DNA of 64,000 bases from Gemmatimonadota bacterium (GCA_021298395.1 JAJTFH010000001.1:1-64000), one strand, 5' to 3'. Counted from the stretch's first letter, positions 17,904-25,769 are shown. Notes: generated from the sequence alone by a model not told the origin. Program-made: numbers and translations.

Positions 17904-18529
17904 TCCCGCGATTCGTTCGTGAGGGCGTAGGCGAGCACCTCGAGCTCGGTCGCCATGTTCACGGCGCGCACCGTCACGCCCTCGGGGGCGACGAGCGAGG
18001 TGGGAGCGAAGTTGAGCACCGCGCGGATCCCGGCGCCGACCACACGGTCGAGCGCCGCCTGCGCCGCCTCACCGGGGACGCAGAGCACCGCGATCCGCGG
18101 CGTGAGCGCGGCGATGTCGCCTTCGAGGTCGCCGTCAGCCCGCACCGTCACCCCGTTGAGGTGGGTGCCGACGCGCGAAGGATCGGTGTCGTAGATCCCG
18201 ACGACATCGAACCCATGGGTACCGAAGCCGCGATACTGGGCGAGCGCCGCGCCGATCTTCCCCGCGCCGACGATGACCACCGGCCAGCGGGTGTCGAGGC
18301 CGAGGATCTCGCGCAGCGAGGCGATGAGGTCCTTCACGCCGTAGCCCAAGCCCCGCTTGCCGAAGGAGCCGAAGAACGAGAGGTCCTTGCGCACCTGGGC
18401 GGAGGTCGTGCCTCCGGCTCGAGCGAGCTCGCCGCTGGAGATGGTCTCATGTCCTTCGGCGTCGAAGGCCTCCAGGAAGCGGAGGTATCCCGAGAGGCGT
18501 CGGACGGTGGGTTCTGCGATGTGTTTCAC
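17900..18529 (-). CDS. rex: Redox-sensing transcriptional repressor Rex
   Basis: Rex represses respiration and fermentation genes and leaves DNA when NADH rises. The protein has a winged-helix domain (TVRRLSGYLRFLEAF, SGELARAGGTTSAQVRKDLSFFG, GKRGLGYGV) and a Rossmann domain with the NAD(H) loop VVIVGAGKIGAALAQY, ending in an exchanged helix. I placed the start at the GTG at 18529 (209 residues, MKHIAEPTVRRL), which matches the usual Rex N-terminus. An upstream in-frame GTG at 18559 has a strong Shine-Dalgarno (GGGGGAG) but lies inside the Rex operator and probably upstream of the transcription start. The gene reads convergently into rsmA. Confidence 0.93.
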   Translation of the reverse strand: MKHIAEPTVRRLSGYLRFLEAFDAEGHETISSGELARAGGTTSAQVRKDLSFFGSFGKRGLGYGVKDLIASLREILGLDTRWPVVIVGAGKIGAALAQYRGFGTHGFDVVGIYDTDPSRVGTHLNGVTVRADGDLEGDIAALTPRIAVLCVPGEAAQAALDRVVGAGIRAVLNFAPTSLVAPEGVTVRAVNMATELEVLAYALTNESRD

Positions 18530-18543
18530 CGGGGAAGGGGTGC

Positions 18544-18561
18544 TTGTGAAATCCTTCACAA
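18544..18561. promoter_or_regulatory. Rex operator (perfect inverted repeat)
   Basis: TTGTGAA-ATCC-TTCACAA is an exact inverted repeat matching the established Rex-binding consensus TTGTGAAN4TTCACAA. It overlaps the -10 box of the rex promoter on the minus strand, so binding would block rex transcription. This indicates autoregulation by the NADH/NAD ratio. Confidence 0.9.
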
Positions 18562-18587
18562 GCTACTCCCCCACGGCACCGGGTCAA
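18560..18587 (-). promoter_or_regulatory. rex promoter
   Basis: Reading the minus strand: TTGACC (18587-18582), a 16-base spacer, then TAGCTT (18565-18560). The -10 box runs into the Rex operator, and the predicted start near 18552 leaves a leader of about 23 bases to the GTG at 18529. Confidence 0.6.
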
Positions 18588-18629
18588 TAGGAGACCACGC
18601 CGGAGAGGCCGTCACTAGCTTGTCCCGAC

Positions 18630-19271
18630 ATGGAGCTCCACACCCTCCCTTATGTCGTCGTCGACGTCGAGACCACGGGTGGCCGACCCGGCACGGGGGA
18701 CCGCGTCACCGAGGTCGCCGCGGTGCAGGTGGAGCAGGGGCGGATCGCGCTCCTCTACCATTCCCTGGTGAACCCCGAGCGGCCGATCCCGCCCTATGTG
18801 GCGCGCCTCACCGGCATCAGCGACGCCATGGTCCGCGAGGCCCCGACCTTCGCCGAGATCGCCGGGGAGCTCGCCGCCCATCTCGCCGGCCGGATCTTCG
18901 TCGCCCACAACGCGCGATTCGACCTCGGCTTCCTCGGCGCCGAGTTCGCACGCGTCGCACCGACCCCGCTCGATGAGCTCCTCGGTGGCTCCCTCTGTAC
19001 GGTGCGCCTCGCACGTCGCGTGCTCGGGCATCTCCCGCGGCGGAACCTCGATGCGGTGTGTCATCATTACGGGGTGCGGATCGCTGATCGTCACCGTGCG
19101 GCTGGCGATGCCGAGGCGACCGCCCATGTGCTGGTGCATCTGATGGAGGATCTCGCTCGACAAGGGATCCACACCTGGGAGGAGCTCGATCGCTGGCTCA
19201 GCCGCGGGACCTCGCGGAGCGCGCGGGCCCGGGCGATCCCGGTGGCTTCGGATGGCGCTGAGGGCGCCTGA
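18630..19271 (+). CDS. 3'-5' exonuclease, DnaQ/PolC-epsilon (DEDDh) family
   Basis: Predicted proofreading-type or repair exonuclease. The 213-residue protein has the three DEDDh motifs: VVVDVETTGGRP (ExoI, near residue 10), VAHNARFDLGFL (ExoII, near 92) and HRAAGDAEAT (ExoIII, near 155). It is a stand-alone exonuclease domain without a polymerase or BRCT partner and with a short basic tail. The ATG lies only eight bases after a TAGCTT hexamer at 18616-18621, and no Shine-Dalgarno is visible, so the mRNA may be leaderless. It is divergent from rex with about 100 bases between the two start codons, close enough to share the operator region. Confidence 0.88.
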   Translation: MELHTLPYVVVDVETTGGRPGTGDRVTEVAAVQVEQGRIALLYHSLVNPERPIPPYVARLTGISDAMVREAPTFAEIAGELAAHLAGRIFVAHNARFDLGFLGAEFARVAPTPLDELLGGSLCTVRLARRVLGHLPRRNLDAVCHHYGVRIADRHRAAGDAEATAHVLVHLMEDLARQGIHTWEELDRWLSRGTSRSARARAIPVASDGAEGA

Positions 19272-19292
19272 CCCCTGACCCCCTGATTTCTG

Positions 19293-20201
19293 ATGTCTGC
19301 CCCCACCCCTCTCCACGAATCCCGCCAGCTCGGTGACTGGCGCATCCACGCCCTCCAAGCCGGCGGCCAGCGCCTCGATGGGGGCGCGATGTTCGGCGTC
19401 GTCCCCAAGCCGCTCTGGGAGCGTCGGATCGCCGCGGACGAACGGAATCGCATCCCGCTCGGGATGCGCTGCCTCCTCGTCGAGCATCCCGACGGCCTCG
19501 TGCTGATCGACACCGGGGTGGGGGACAAGGAGGATGCGAAGTTCCTCGACATCTACGGGATCGAGGCGACGGTACCGGGGCATCGCACGATGCTCGAGGC
19601 GGCGTTGGCCGCGGCGGGATTCACCCCAGCCGATGTGAAGGTCGTGATCAACACCCATCTGCACTTCGATCACGCGGGGGGAAATACCCAGCGTGCCGAA
19701 TCTGCCGCGCCAGGGGCCCCGACCCCAGAGGCGGCCGATGCGGCGCCGACCTTCCCGAACGCGCGGTACCTCGTGCAGGCGGGGGAGTTCGCGTACGCGA
19801 CGCACACCAACGAGCGGACGGCGGCGAGCTACTTCACGCGGAACTGGGCCCCGATTCAGCGAAGCGGGCAGCTCGAGCTGGTGGATGGCACCTCGGAGCT
19901 CCTGCCGGGGATCCGGATGCGGGCGACCCCCGGGCACACCCCCCATCACCAGTCGATCGTCCTCGCCAGCGGGGGAGAGACCGCCGTCTTCTTGGGGGAC
20001 CTCTGTCCGACGGCGGCACACGTCCCGCTCCCCTGGATCATGGGGTACGATGTGGAGCCGCTGCGGACCCTGGAGTCGAAACGGGCCCTCTGGGCAGAGG
20101 CGGAGGCCGGGGGGTGGCTCCTGATCTTCGAGCACGATGCGACGACCCCCTGGGGGATCCTGACCCGCGGGGAGAAGGGGATCTCGCTCCGCGCGCCTTG
20201 A
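19293..20201 (+). CDS. MBL-fold metallo-hydrolase
   Basis: Metallo-beta-lactamase-fold hydrolase of unknown substrate; relatives include lactonases and quorum-quenching-type enzymes. The 302-residue protein contains the metal-binding signature NTHLHFDHAGG (HxHxDH), a downstream TPGHTPHH histidine, FLGDLCPTAAH with the bridging aspartate, and FEHDATTPWG with a late metal ligand. No signal peptide is visible, so it is probably cytoplasmic. The start codon sits in a short heptamer-repeat tract. The stop is directly followed by the infC promoter. Confidence 0.85.
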   Translation: MSAPTPLHESRQLGDWRIHALQAGGQRLDGGAMFGVVPKPLWERRIAADERNRIPLGMRCLLVEHPDGLVLIDTGVGDKEDAKFLDIYGIEATVPGHRTMLEAALAAAGFTPADVKVVINTHLHFDHAGGNTQRAESAAPGAPTPEAADAAPTFPNARYLVQAGEFAYATHTNERTAASYFTRNWAPIQRSGQLELVDGTSELLPGIRMRATPGHTPHHQSIVLASGGETAVFLGDLCPTAAHVPLPWIMGYDVEPLRTLESKRALWAEAEAGGWLLIFEHDATTPWGILTRGEKGISLRAP

Positions 20202-20226
20202 CCTAAGCCCCCATCGGGGCTAGGCT
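20198..20226 (+). promoter_or_regulatory. Promoter for infC-rpmI-rplT
   Basis: TTGACC at 20198-20203, a 17-base spacer, TAGGCT at 20221-20226. The spacer and -10 contain an inverted repeat (AGCCCC-CAT-CGGGGCT). The -35 overlaps the last codons of the upstream gene. The predicted RNA start is near 20233. Confidence 0.6.
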
Positions 20227-20232
20227 TAGGGA

Positions 20233-20421
20233 CAATTCAGTCAAGTGGGTGAGCGTCCGCTCGCCCCACCCTCTGGCCTTCGTCTCCTCGTGAGGCGTCG
20301 AGCTGCAGGAGTCCCGAGGCACCCGACCCGGCCACGATCGTGTGGATGCGGGGTCGGTCTGTGACGCGGACTCCGACCAGCGGGGTTCGCGTCTCGTCGT
20401 TTCAGCCATCGGAGCCGTCGT
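20233..20421 (+). promoter_or_regulatory. Structured infC leader (about 190 bases), candidate autoregulatory region
   Basis: This non-coding leader precedes infC. It can form at least two hairpins: GTGGGTGAGCG with CGCTCGCCCCAC (with G-U pairs, around 20244-20270), and CCGACCC (20323-20329) with GGGTCGG (20351-20357). Leaders of infC-rpmI-rplT operons are known targets of bL20 or IF3 feedback in several phyla. The sequence here shows length and structure but no motif I can assign to a named leader family. Confidence 0.4.
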
Positions 20422-20943
20422 ATCCAGGACACCACCGCCAAGCGGGGCCCCCGCATCAATCGTCAGATCCGCATCTCACCGGTCCGTGTGATCGGTGCCG
20501 ACGGCGCGCAGCTCGGCGTGCTCGAGGTGGATGTGGCGTTGAGCATGGCGGTCGAGGCCGGGTTGGACCTCGTCGAGGTCGCGCCGATGGCACGGCCCCC
20601 GGTGGTCCGGATCATGGACTACGGGAAGTACAAGTTCGAGATGGCTAAGCAGGCGCGGCAGGCCAAGAAGAAGCAGCACGTGATCTTGTTGAAGGAAGTG
20701 AAGTTCCGTCCGGGGATCGAGAAGCATGACTTCGACACGAAGGTCAATCATGCGCGCGCGTTCATCGCGGACGGGAACAAGGTGAAGGTGACGTTGATGT
20801 TCCGCGGTCGGCAGATCGCGCATCCGGAGCTGGGCATGGCGGTCGTGGATCGCGTGGCTCAGACGATGGCGGATGTGGCCAAGATCGAGACCGCGGCGAA
20901 GCTCGAGGGGAAGGCCCTCACGATGATCCTCACGCCGAAATAG
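20422..20943 (+). CDS. infC: Translation initiation factor IF-3, AUC start codon
   Basis: IF3 binds the 30S subunit and polices start-codon choice. Homology (RINRQIRISPVRVIGADG, LDLVEVAPMARPPVVRIMDYGKYKFE, KEVKFRPGIEKHDF, VKVTLMFRGR) extends well upstream of the first canonical start, a GTG at 20488 inside the conserved N-domain. Upstream in frame there is no ATG, GTG or TTG, but an ATC at 20422 lies seven bases after GGAG (20411-20414). This gives a 173-residue protein of normal length. Non-canonical AUU/AUC starts are the classical device by which IF3 represses its own synthesis, so I assign the AUC. bL35 and bL20 genes follow directly. Confidence 0.9.
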   Translation: MQDTTAKRGPRINRQIRISPVRVIGADGAQLGVLEVDVALSMAVEAGLDLVEVAPMARPPVVRIMDYGKYKFEMAKQARQAKKKQHVILLKEVKFRPGIEKHDFDTKVNHARAFIADGNKVKVTLMFRGRQIAHPELGMAVVDRVAQTMADVAKIETAAKLEGKALTMILTPK

Positions 20944-20952
20944 GACCACACG

Positions 20953-21150
20953 ATGCCGAAGATGAAGACCCACAAGGGCGCCAAGAAGCGCTTCTCCGTG
21001 ACGGGGAAGGGCAAGGTGCGCCGTCTGAAGGCCTACAAGAGCCACATCCTGACCAAGAAGACCGCCAAGCGGAAGCGCAATCTCCGTCGTCCGACCACGG
21101 TCGCGACGAACGGTGAGGCGAAGAACCTCAAGCGCCTGCTGCAGGCCTAA
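20953..21150 (+). CDS. rpmI: 50S ribosomal protein bL35
   Basis: Small basic large-subunit protein. The 65-residue sequence starts [14 protein letters not shown], has the [10 protein letters not shown] turn and the SHILTKK motif, and ends in an Arg/Lys-rich tail, all typical of bL35. It lies nine bases after infC and twelve before rplT, in the universal infC-rpmI-rplT order. Confidence 0.97.
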   Translation: MPKMKTHKGAKKRFSVTGKGKVRRLKAYKSHILTKKTAKRKRNLRRPTTVATNGEAKNLKRLLQA

Positions 21151-21162
21151 GGAGACCGAACC

Positions 21163-21525
21163 ATGCCACGCGTCAAATCCAATGTCGTGCGCTTGAAGCG
21201 CAAGAAGCAGATCCTCAAGGCGGCCAAGGGGGCCTTCGGGGGACGGAGCAAGCTCTGGAAGGCCGCGAAGGAGACCGTCGAGCGCGGGTGGGTCTACGCG
21301 TATCGGGATCGGAAGGCGAAGAAGCGCGATTTCCGGAAGCTCTGGATCATGCGCATCAACGCCGCGGCGCGCCTCAACGGGATGAGCTACAGCACCTTCA
21401 TCTCGGGTGTGCAGCTCGCGGGGATCGAGGTGGATCGCAAGATCCTCGCCGATCTCGCGGTGAAGGATGCGGCAGCGTTCGCGCAGATCGCCGAGCAGGC
21501 ACAGGCGGCGCTCGCGAAGCAGTAA
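21163..21525 (+). CDS. rplT: 50S ribosomal protein bL20
   Basis: Large-subunit assembly protein and, in many bacteria, feedback repressor of its own operon. The 120-residue protein has the extended basic N-terminal helix and globular domain: [69 protein letters not shown] good Shine-Dalgarno (AAGGAGA) precedes the ATG. A perfect 12-bp stem-loop follows the stop. Confidence 0.97.
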   Translation: MPRVKSNVVRLKRKKQILKAAKGAFGGRSKLWKAAKETVERGWVYAYRDRKAKKRDFRKLWIMRINAAARLNGMSYSTFISGVQLAGIEVDRKILADLAVKDAAAFAQIAEQAQAALAKQ

Positions 21526-21544
21526 GCGGTCCGTCATGATGAGC

Positions 21545-21582
21545 CGAGGGCGGGGGATGGCGTGGTCCGCCCCCCGCCCTCG
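21545..21582 (+). terminator. Stem-loop after rplT, probable terminator
   Basis: CGAGGGCGGGGG (21545-21556) pairs perfectly with CCCCCGCCCTCG (21571-21582) around a 14-base loop. No long T-run follows, so termination may be incomplete. A -10-like TATCTT at 21592-21597 just after it suggests a fresh start for pheST. Confidence 0.6.
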
Positions 21583-21630
21583 ATTCGTTCCTATCTTTCC
21601 TTCGGTCCCGTTCCCTCGTCCCTCCCTCTC

Positions 21631-22665
21631 GTGACCCTCTCCGAATTCCTTGCGTCGGTCGAGCAGTTGGCCGCGGATGCGCCGGCGCAGATCGCGGCGA
21701 CCGCGACCCTCGATGAGTGGACCGCGGTGCGCACCGCCCTCGTCGGGCGGCAGGCGGGGCGCATCACCGACCTGATGACCGGCCTCGCCGCCCTCCCCAA
21801 GGAGGCGAAGCGTGAGGCAGGGCAACGCGTCAACGCCGTCAAGGCGACCATCGAGGCCGCGCTCGACGCGCGGCAGGCGGCGCTCGAGGCCGCGGCGCAG
21901 GGCGCGTCCACCCCGCTCGATCGCTCGATGCCGGGTCGCGCGCACTGGCGCGGCGCGGTCCACCCCGTCTCGCAGGTGATCGATGAGGTCGTGGAGATCT
22001 TCCGCGAGCTCGGCTTCACCATCGCGCTCGGGCCGGAGGCCGAGGGGGCGTGGTACAACTTCGGCGCGCTGAACTTCCCCGCGGATCACCCCGCGATGGA
22101 TATGCACGACACGCTCTACCTCGGCGCCGACCAGGTGCTGCGCACGCACACCTCCCCGGTGCAGGTGCGCACCCTGCAGCAGTATCCCCCACCGGTGCGG
22201 ATCCTCGCCCCAGGCAACGTCTATCGCCGCGACTTCTTCGATCCCTCGCACGCCCCGATGTTCGCGCAGGTCGAAGGGCTCGTCGTCGACGAAGGGGTCA
22301 CCTTCGCCGACCTCAAGGCAACCCTCTCGCACTTTGCGCGCCGCTTCTTCGGAGCGGAGACCACCACGCGTTTCCGCCCGAGCTTCTTCCCGTTCACGGA
22401 GCCGAGTGCGGAGATGGATGTGCGCTGCGGGGTCTGCCGCGGCGCGGGCTGTGGGGTCTGTAAGCAGTCGGGGTGGATCGAGATCCTCGGCGCGGGGATG
22501 GTGCATCCCGCGGTGCTCGAGGCGGCAGGGCTCGATAGCGAGACGTACACCGGATGGGCCTTCGGGATGGGACCCGCGCGCACGGCGCTCTCACGCCACG
22601 GGATCCCCGACATCCGGATCCTCTACGACTCGGACGTCCGCGTCCTCGATCAGTTCGTCTCATGA
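21631..22665 (+). CDS. pheS: Phenylalanine--tRNA ligase alpha subunit
   Basis: Catalytic subunit charging tRNA-Phe. The 344-residue protein has the N-terminal coiled-coil tRNA-binding arm (to about residue 90) followed by the class II catalytic core: GRAHWRGAVHPVSQV, LRTHTSPVQVRTLQ (motif 2 region), GNVYRRDFFDPSHAPMFAQVEGL, FFPFTEPSAEMDV, and motif 3 AFGMGPARTALSRHGIPDIR. The GTG at 21631 fits the family N-terminus; a start 69 bases upstream would add a non-homologous leader. A TATCTT hexamer lies about 34 bases upstream. The stop overlaps pheT (ATGA). Confidence 0.96.
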   Translation: MTLSEFLASVEQLAADAPAQIAATATLDEWTAVRTALVGRQAGRITDLMTGLAALPKEAKREAGQRVNAVKATIEAALDARQAALEAAAQGASTPLDRSMPGRAHWRGAVHPVSQVIDEVVEIFRELGFTIALGPEAEGAWYNFGALNFPADHPAMDMHDTLYLGADQVLRTHTSPVQVRTLQQYPPPVRILAPGNVYRRDFFDPSHAPMFAQVEGLVVDEGVTFADLKATLSHFARRFFGAETTTRFRPSFFPFTEPSAEMDVRCGVCRGAGCGVCKQSGWIEILGAGMVHPAVLEAAGLDSETYTGWAFGMGPARTALSRHGIPDIRILYDSDVRVLDQFVS

Positions 22666-25100
22666 ACGTCTCGCACGCCTGGCTTGCTCGTTTCGTCCCG
22701 CACGGTCGCTCACCGGAGGCGATCCGCGATCTCCTCACCGCGCATGTGGCGACGGTGGAGGGGCTCGAGTCGTTGCGCCCCGACCTCGTCCCCTTCGTCG
22801 TGGGGCAGGTGATCGCGAGCGAGAAGATCCCCGAGACGAAGCTCTCGTACAACTCGGTCGATGACGGGAGCGGCACGCTCCTCGAGGTGGTCTGCGGTGC
22901 GCCGAATGTGACGGTGGGGGCCAAGTACCCCTTCGCGCGCACCGGGACGACGATGCCCGGCGGGCTTGTGATCGAGAAGCGGAAGATCCGCGGCTTCACC
23001 TCGAATGGGATGCTCTGCTCCGCGCGCGAGCTCGGACTCGGCGAGGACCATGATGGGATCCTCACGCTCGAGACCTCTGCGGCTCCGGGGACGCCCTTCC
23101 TCGAGGTCTTCCCGACGGGAGATGTGCGGATCGTCGTCGATGTGCTGCCGAATCGCCCCGATCTGCTCTCGCATCGTGGGGTGGCTCGCGAGGTCGCGGC
23201 GTTGACCGGGGTCGCGCTCCAGATGCCGGAGGAGCTCGCGGCGTTGCCTGCGCTCACCGCAGCGGTGGTGCGCGGTGGTCAAGAAGGTACGGCAGGCGGG
23301 ATCACCGTGCGCATCGCCGATCGCGCTGATTGCCCGCAGTACGCGGCGGCGGTGATCGAGGGCATGGCGGTGGGGCCCAGCCCGGCCTGGTTGCGTGCGG
23401 CGGTGGAGGCGGTGGGTGGGCGGTCGATCAACAACCTCGTCGACGCCACGAACTACCTGCTGCACGGCTTCGGGCAGCCGGTGCATGCCTTCGATGCGGC
23501 GCGGCTCGGCGGCGCGACGCTTGAAGTGCGCCGCGCCCGTGCTGGGGAGACCCTGGTCACGCTCGATGGCGCGTCGCGAACGCTCGCGCCGAACATGCTC
23601 GTGATCGCGGACGGTTCGGCACCGACGGCGCTCGCCGGTGTGATGGGTGGGCAGGGGAGCGAGGTCACCGAATCCACGACGCGTGTGGTGCTCGAGGTCG
23701 CGGAGTTCGCGCCAGCGTTGGTACGTACGACGCGCCGCGCGGTTGGGCTCTCGACCGATGCGAGCTACCGGTTTGAGCGCGGGATCGACGGCGGGGCGCT
23801 CGAGGAGATGTTGAAGATCGGTGCGGCGTTGCTCGCGCAGGTGGGTGGCGGGAAGGTCACGGGGCTGGTGCATCTCGGTGAGGCCCCGTCGGCCCGGCCC
23901 GTGGTGACGGTGCGCCCGGCGCGGGTCGCGGCGGTGCTTGGGGATGCGGTGCCTGCGGCGGAGATCGCGGCGCTGCTCACGAGTGTCGGATGCGCGGTGG
24001 CGGCTTCGGGCGCGAACGGCGCGCTCGCGGTCACCCCCCCCTCGTGGCGCCACGATATCCATCGTGAGGTCGATGGCATCGAGGAGGTCGCGCGGTTACG
24101 CGGCTTTGAGAGACTGCCCGATGCATTGCAGGGCGCGCGGCCCGGCACCGTGCCCGATCATCCGCTCTGGGTCGCGTATCGCCGGTTGCGGGATGCGCTC
24201 GTCGCCGAAGGGGCGCATGAGGTGCGCCCGCTCCCCTTCGTGCGCGGCGAGGACGCCTCGCATGTGCGGGTGCGGAACCCCCTTGCCGAGGATGAGCCGC
24301 ATCTGCGGCGGTCGCTCCTCGAATCGCTTGCGCGTCGCGCCGAGTACAACCTCACACGGATGCAGGGGGATGTACGGCTCTTCGAGGTCGGTGCGGTCTT
24401 CCGGCCGTCGAGCGCGGCGCTCCCGCATGAGGAGCATCGCGTCGCGGCGCTCGTGATGGGGTCGCGTCGCCCCGTGCACTTCTCCGAGCCACAGCCGCCG
24501 GCGTACGACGCCTGGGATGCGAAGGCGCTCGGCGAGCGGATGGCGGCGGTCGCGCATCCCGGTGCGGTGGTCACGCTCCGTGCGGCCGGTGAAGCGACGG
24601 GTGCGCTCTGGGAGATCGTCGCGGACGATCAGGTAGTCGGTGAGATCCGGCAGCTCGCCCTCGATGCGCCGGTGTGGGCGAGGCCCGCGTTCGGGATCGA
24701 GCTCATGCTCGGGGCGATGCCGAGCGCGCCGGTCGCACCGCCGCAGTCGCACGCGCATGGTACGGCGACGTCGCAAGAGCGGCGGGCCCCGGTTCGCTTC
24801 CGCACCCTCCCCACCACGCCGGCCGCGGAGTTCGATCTCGCGCTCCTCGTCCCCGACGCGGTCGAGGCGGCGGCGGTCGAGGCGGTGCTGCGTGAGGCGG
24901 GTGGGGCCCTCCTCGAGCGGTGTGTGTTGTTCGACGAGTTCCGCGGGACGGGGGTGGCCGAGGGGTTCCGCTCGCTCGCGTGGCGCCTCACCTTCCGGCA
25001 TCCGGAGCGGACCCTGAAGGAGAAGGAGATCGAGGGTCGCCGGCAGCAGCTCCTCTCAGCGGTGGAGACCCGACTCGATGTCCGACCCCGTGTCGCCTGA
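22662..25100 (+). CDS. pheT: Phenylalanine--tRNA ligase beta subunit
   Basis: Partner subunit providing tRNA binding and editing. The 812-residue protein has the EMAP/OB tRNA-binding domain (VVCGAPNVTVG, KRKIRGFTSNGMLCSARELGLG), the B3/B4 editing domain (NLVDATNYLLHGFGQPVHAFDAARL), the B5 domain, the catalytic-like core, and the C-terminal anticodon-binding FDX-ACB domain (FRSLAWRLTFRHPERTL). An Ala/Pro/His-rich insertion near residues 685-708 is not conserved. The ATG overlaps the pheS stop. The 3' end overlaps the next small gene by 23 bases. Confidence 0.96.
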   Translation: MNVSHAWLARFVPHGRSPEAIRDLLTAHVATVEGLESLRPDLVPFVVGQVIASEKIPETKLSYNSVDDGSGTLLEVVCGAPNVTVGAKYPFARTGTTMPGGLVIEKRKIRGFTSNGMLCSARELGLGEDHDGILTLETSAAPGTPFLEVFPTGDVRIVVDVLPNRPDLLSHRGVAREVAALTGVALQMPEELAALPALTAAVVRGGQEGTAGGITVRIADRADCPQYAAAVIEGMAVGPSPAWLRAAVEAVGGRSINNLVDATNYLLHGFGQPVHAFDAARLGGATLEVRRARAGETLVTLDGASRTLAPNMLVIADGSAPTALAGVMGGQGSEVTESTTRVVLEVAEFAPALVRTTRRAVGLSTDASYRFERGIDGGALEEMLKIGAALLAQVGGGKVTGLVHLGEAPSARPVVTVRPARVAAVLGDAVPAAEIAALLTSVGCAVAASGANGALAVTPPSWRHDIHREVDGIEEVARLRGFERLPDALQGARPGTVPDHPLWVAYRRLRDALVAEGAHEVRPLPFVRGEDASHVRVRNPLAEDEPHLRRSLLESLARRAEYNLTRMQGDVRLFEVGAVFRPSSAALPHEEHRVAALVMGSRRPVHFSEPQPPAYDAWDAKALGERMAAVAHPGAVVTLRAAGEATGALWEIVADDQVVGEIRQLALDAPVWARPAFGIELMLGAMPSAPVAPPQSHAHGTATSQERRAPVRFRTLPTTPAAEFDLALLVPDAVEAAAVEAVLREAGGALLERCVLFDEFRGTGVAEGFRSLAWRLTFRHPERTLKEKEIEGRRQQLLSAVETRLDVRPRVA

Positions 25101-25383
25101 CGTACCGGTCTCCGCGGCCTTCCGCGAGCTCGAGCACCTCGTCCGCAACCTCGGCGAGGAGGTCGGGACCTTCCGGAAGCGTGCGCAGCAGGCCGAGGCG
25201 CGGCTCAAGGCGCTAGGCGCCGCGCCTGCGGGCGATACGAGCGCCGAGGAGCGGGTCGCGGCCCTCGAGGCGGAGAATGCGCACCTGCGGGCGCGGCTCG
25301 ATCTGGCGGCCGAACGCACCAAGGCGATGCTCGAACGGGTGCGATTCCTGCGGCAGCAACACCTGCTCGGAGGGGAGTCATGA
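25078..25383 (+). CDS. Small coiled-coil protein upstream of zapA
   Basis: This 101-residue protein is not a member of a family I can name. It is hydrophilic and predicted mostly helical, with heptad patterns in about residues 12-45 (FRELEHLVRNLGEEV) and 56-95 (ERVAALEAENAHLRARL). The ATG lies inside the end of pheT; a GTG at 25093 is an alternative. Its stop overlaps the zapA start (ATGA), so the two are probably made together. By position and coiled-coil character it may be a ZapB-like or other division-associated partner; that is inference. Confidence 0.7.
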   Translation: MSDPVSPDVPVSAAFRELEHLVRNLGEEVGTFRKRAQQAEARLKALGAAPAGDTSAEERVAALEAENAHLRARLDLAAERTKAMLERVRFLRQQHLLGGES

Positions 25384-25670
25384 CCATGCATTCCACGCGG
25401 GTCCGGATCGTCGGGGAGGAGTACACGATCCGAACGACCGTCCCGCCGGAGCAGACCGAGGCGGTGGCCGCGCATGTGGATGCGGCGATCCGGAAGGTCC
25501 TCGAGAGCCCGACGATCACCGACCCCGGGAAAGCGGCGATCCTGGCCGCGATGGCGATCACCGACGAGCTCTTCCGGGAACGTGAGGCGCAGCAGGCGGT
25601 GGCCGAGAAGATGAAGACTCTCTCGGGTGAGCTCCGGCGCTGGCTCCCGCCGGGGAAGCGCGGGGAATAG
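25380..25670 (+). CDS. zapA: Cell division protein ZapA
   Basis: FtsZ-ring-associated protein that bundles FtsZ filaments. The 96-residue protein has the ZapA pattern: an N-terminal beta strand with VRIVGEEYTIRT, the AAHVDAAIRKV helix, KAAILAAMAITDELF, and a C-terminal coiled coil. It follows pheT and a coiled-coil gene, an arrangement seen in many bacteria in which a 6S RNA gene lies downstream of zapA; the following intergenic region is compatible with that. Confidence 0.85.
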   Translation: MTMHSTRVRIVGEEYTIRTTVPPEQTEAVAAHVDAAIRKVLESPTITDPGKAAILAAMAITDELFREREAQQAVAEKMKTLSGELRRWLPPGKRGE

Positions 25671-25704
25671 CTCGAGTAGCGTCGCGCAGGCGGCTCGCGA
25701 AACC

Positions 25705-25742
25705 GTCAGTCATCCCTGACAGTCGATGTCCGAACATCGTTT
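25705..25742 (+). terminator. Two small hairpins after zapA, possible terminator
   Basis: GTCAG-TCATCC-CTGAC (25705-25720) and CGATGT-CCGA-ACATCG (25724-25739) are two adjacent perfect hairpins. The second runs into TTTGCCATTTTT. They separate the pheST-zapA operon from the promoter that begins at 25741. Confidence 0.4.
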
Positions 25743-25769
25743 GCCATTTTTCATTCTCCGGGGTACCTT
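25741..25769 (+). promoter_or_regulatory. Promoter of the zapA-rny intergenic RNA
   Basis: TTGCCA at 25741-25746, a 17-base spacer, TACCTT at 25764-25769; start expected near 25776. It drives either a separate small RNA or a roughly 185-base leader for rny. Confidence 0.6.

Noticed and set aside
18559-18559. Using the GTG at 18559 as the rex start because of its strong Shine-Dalgarno.
   Set aside because: It lies inside the Rex operator and upstream of the predicted transcription start, and it adds ten residues not found in Rex proteins. Kept only as an alternative.
18161-18976. A 271-codon plus-strand frame across rex and the start of the exonuclease gene.
   Set aside because: It is antisense to rex and out of frame with the DEDDh exonuclease, both of which are strongly conserved.
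20488-20943. infC starting at the GTG at 20488.
   Set aside because: The conserved IF3 N-terminus (RINRQIRISPVRV) lies upstream of it, so it would truncate the N-domain.
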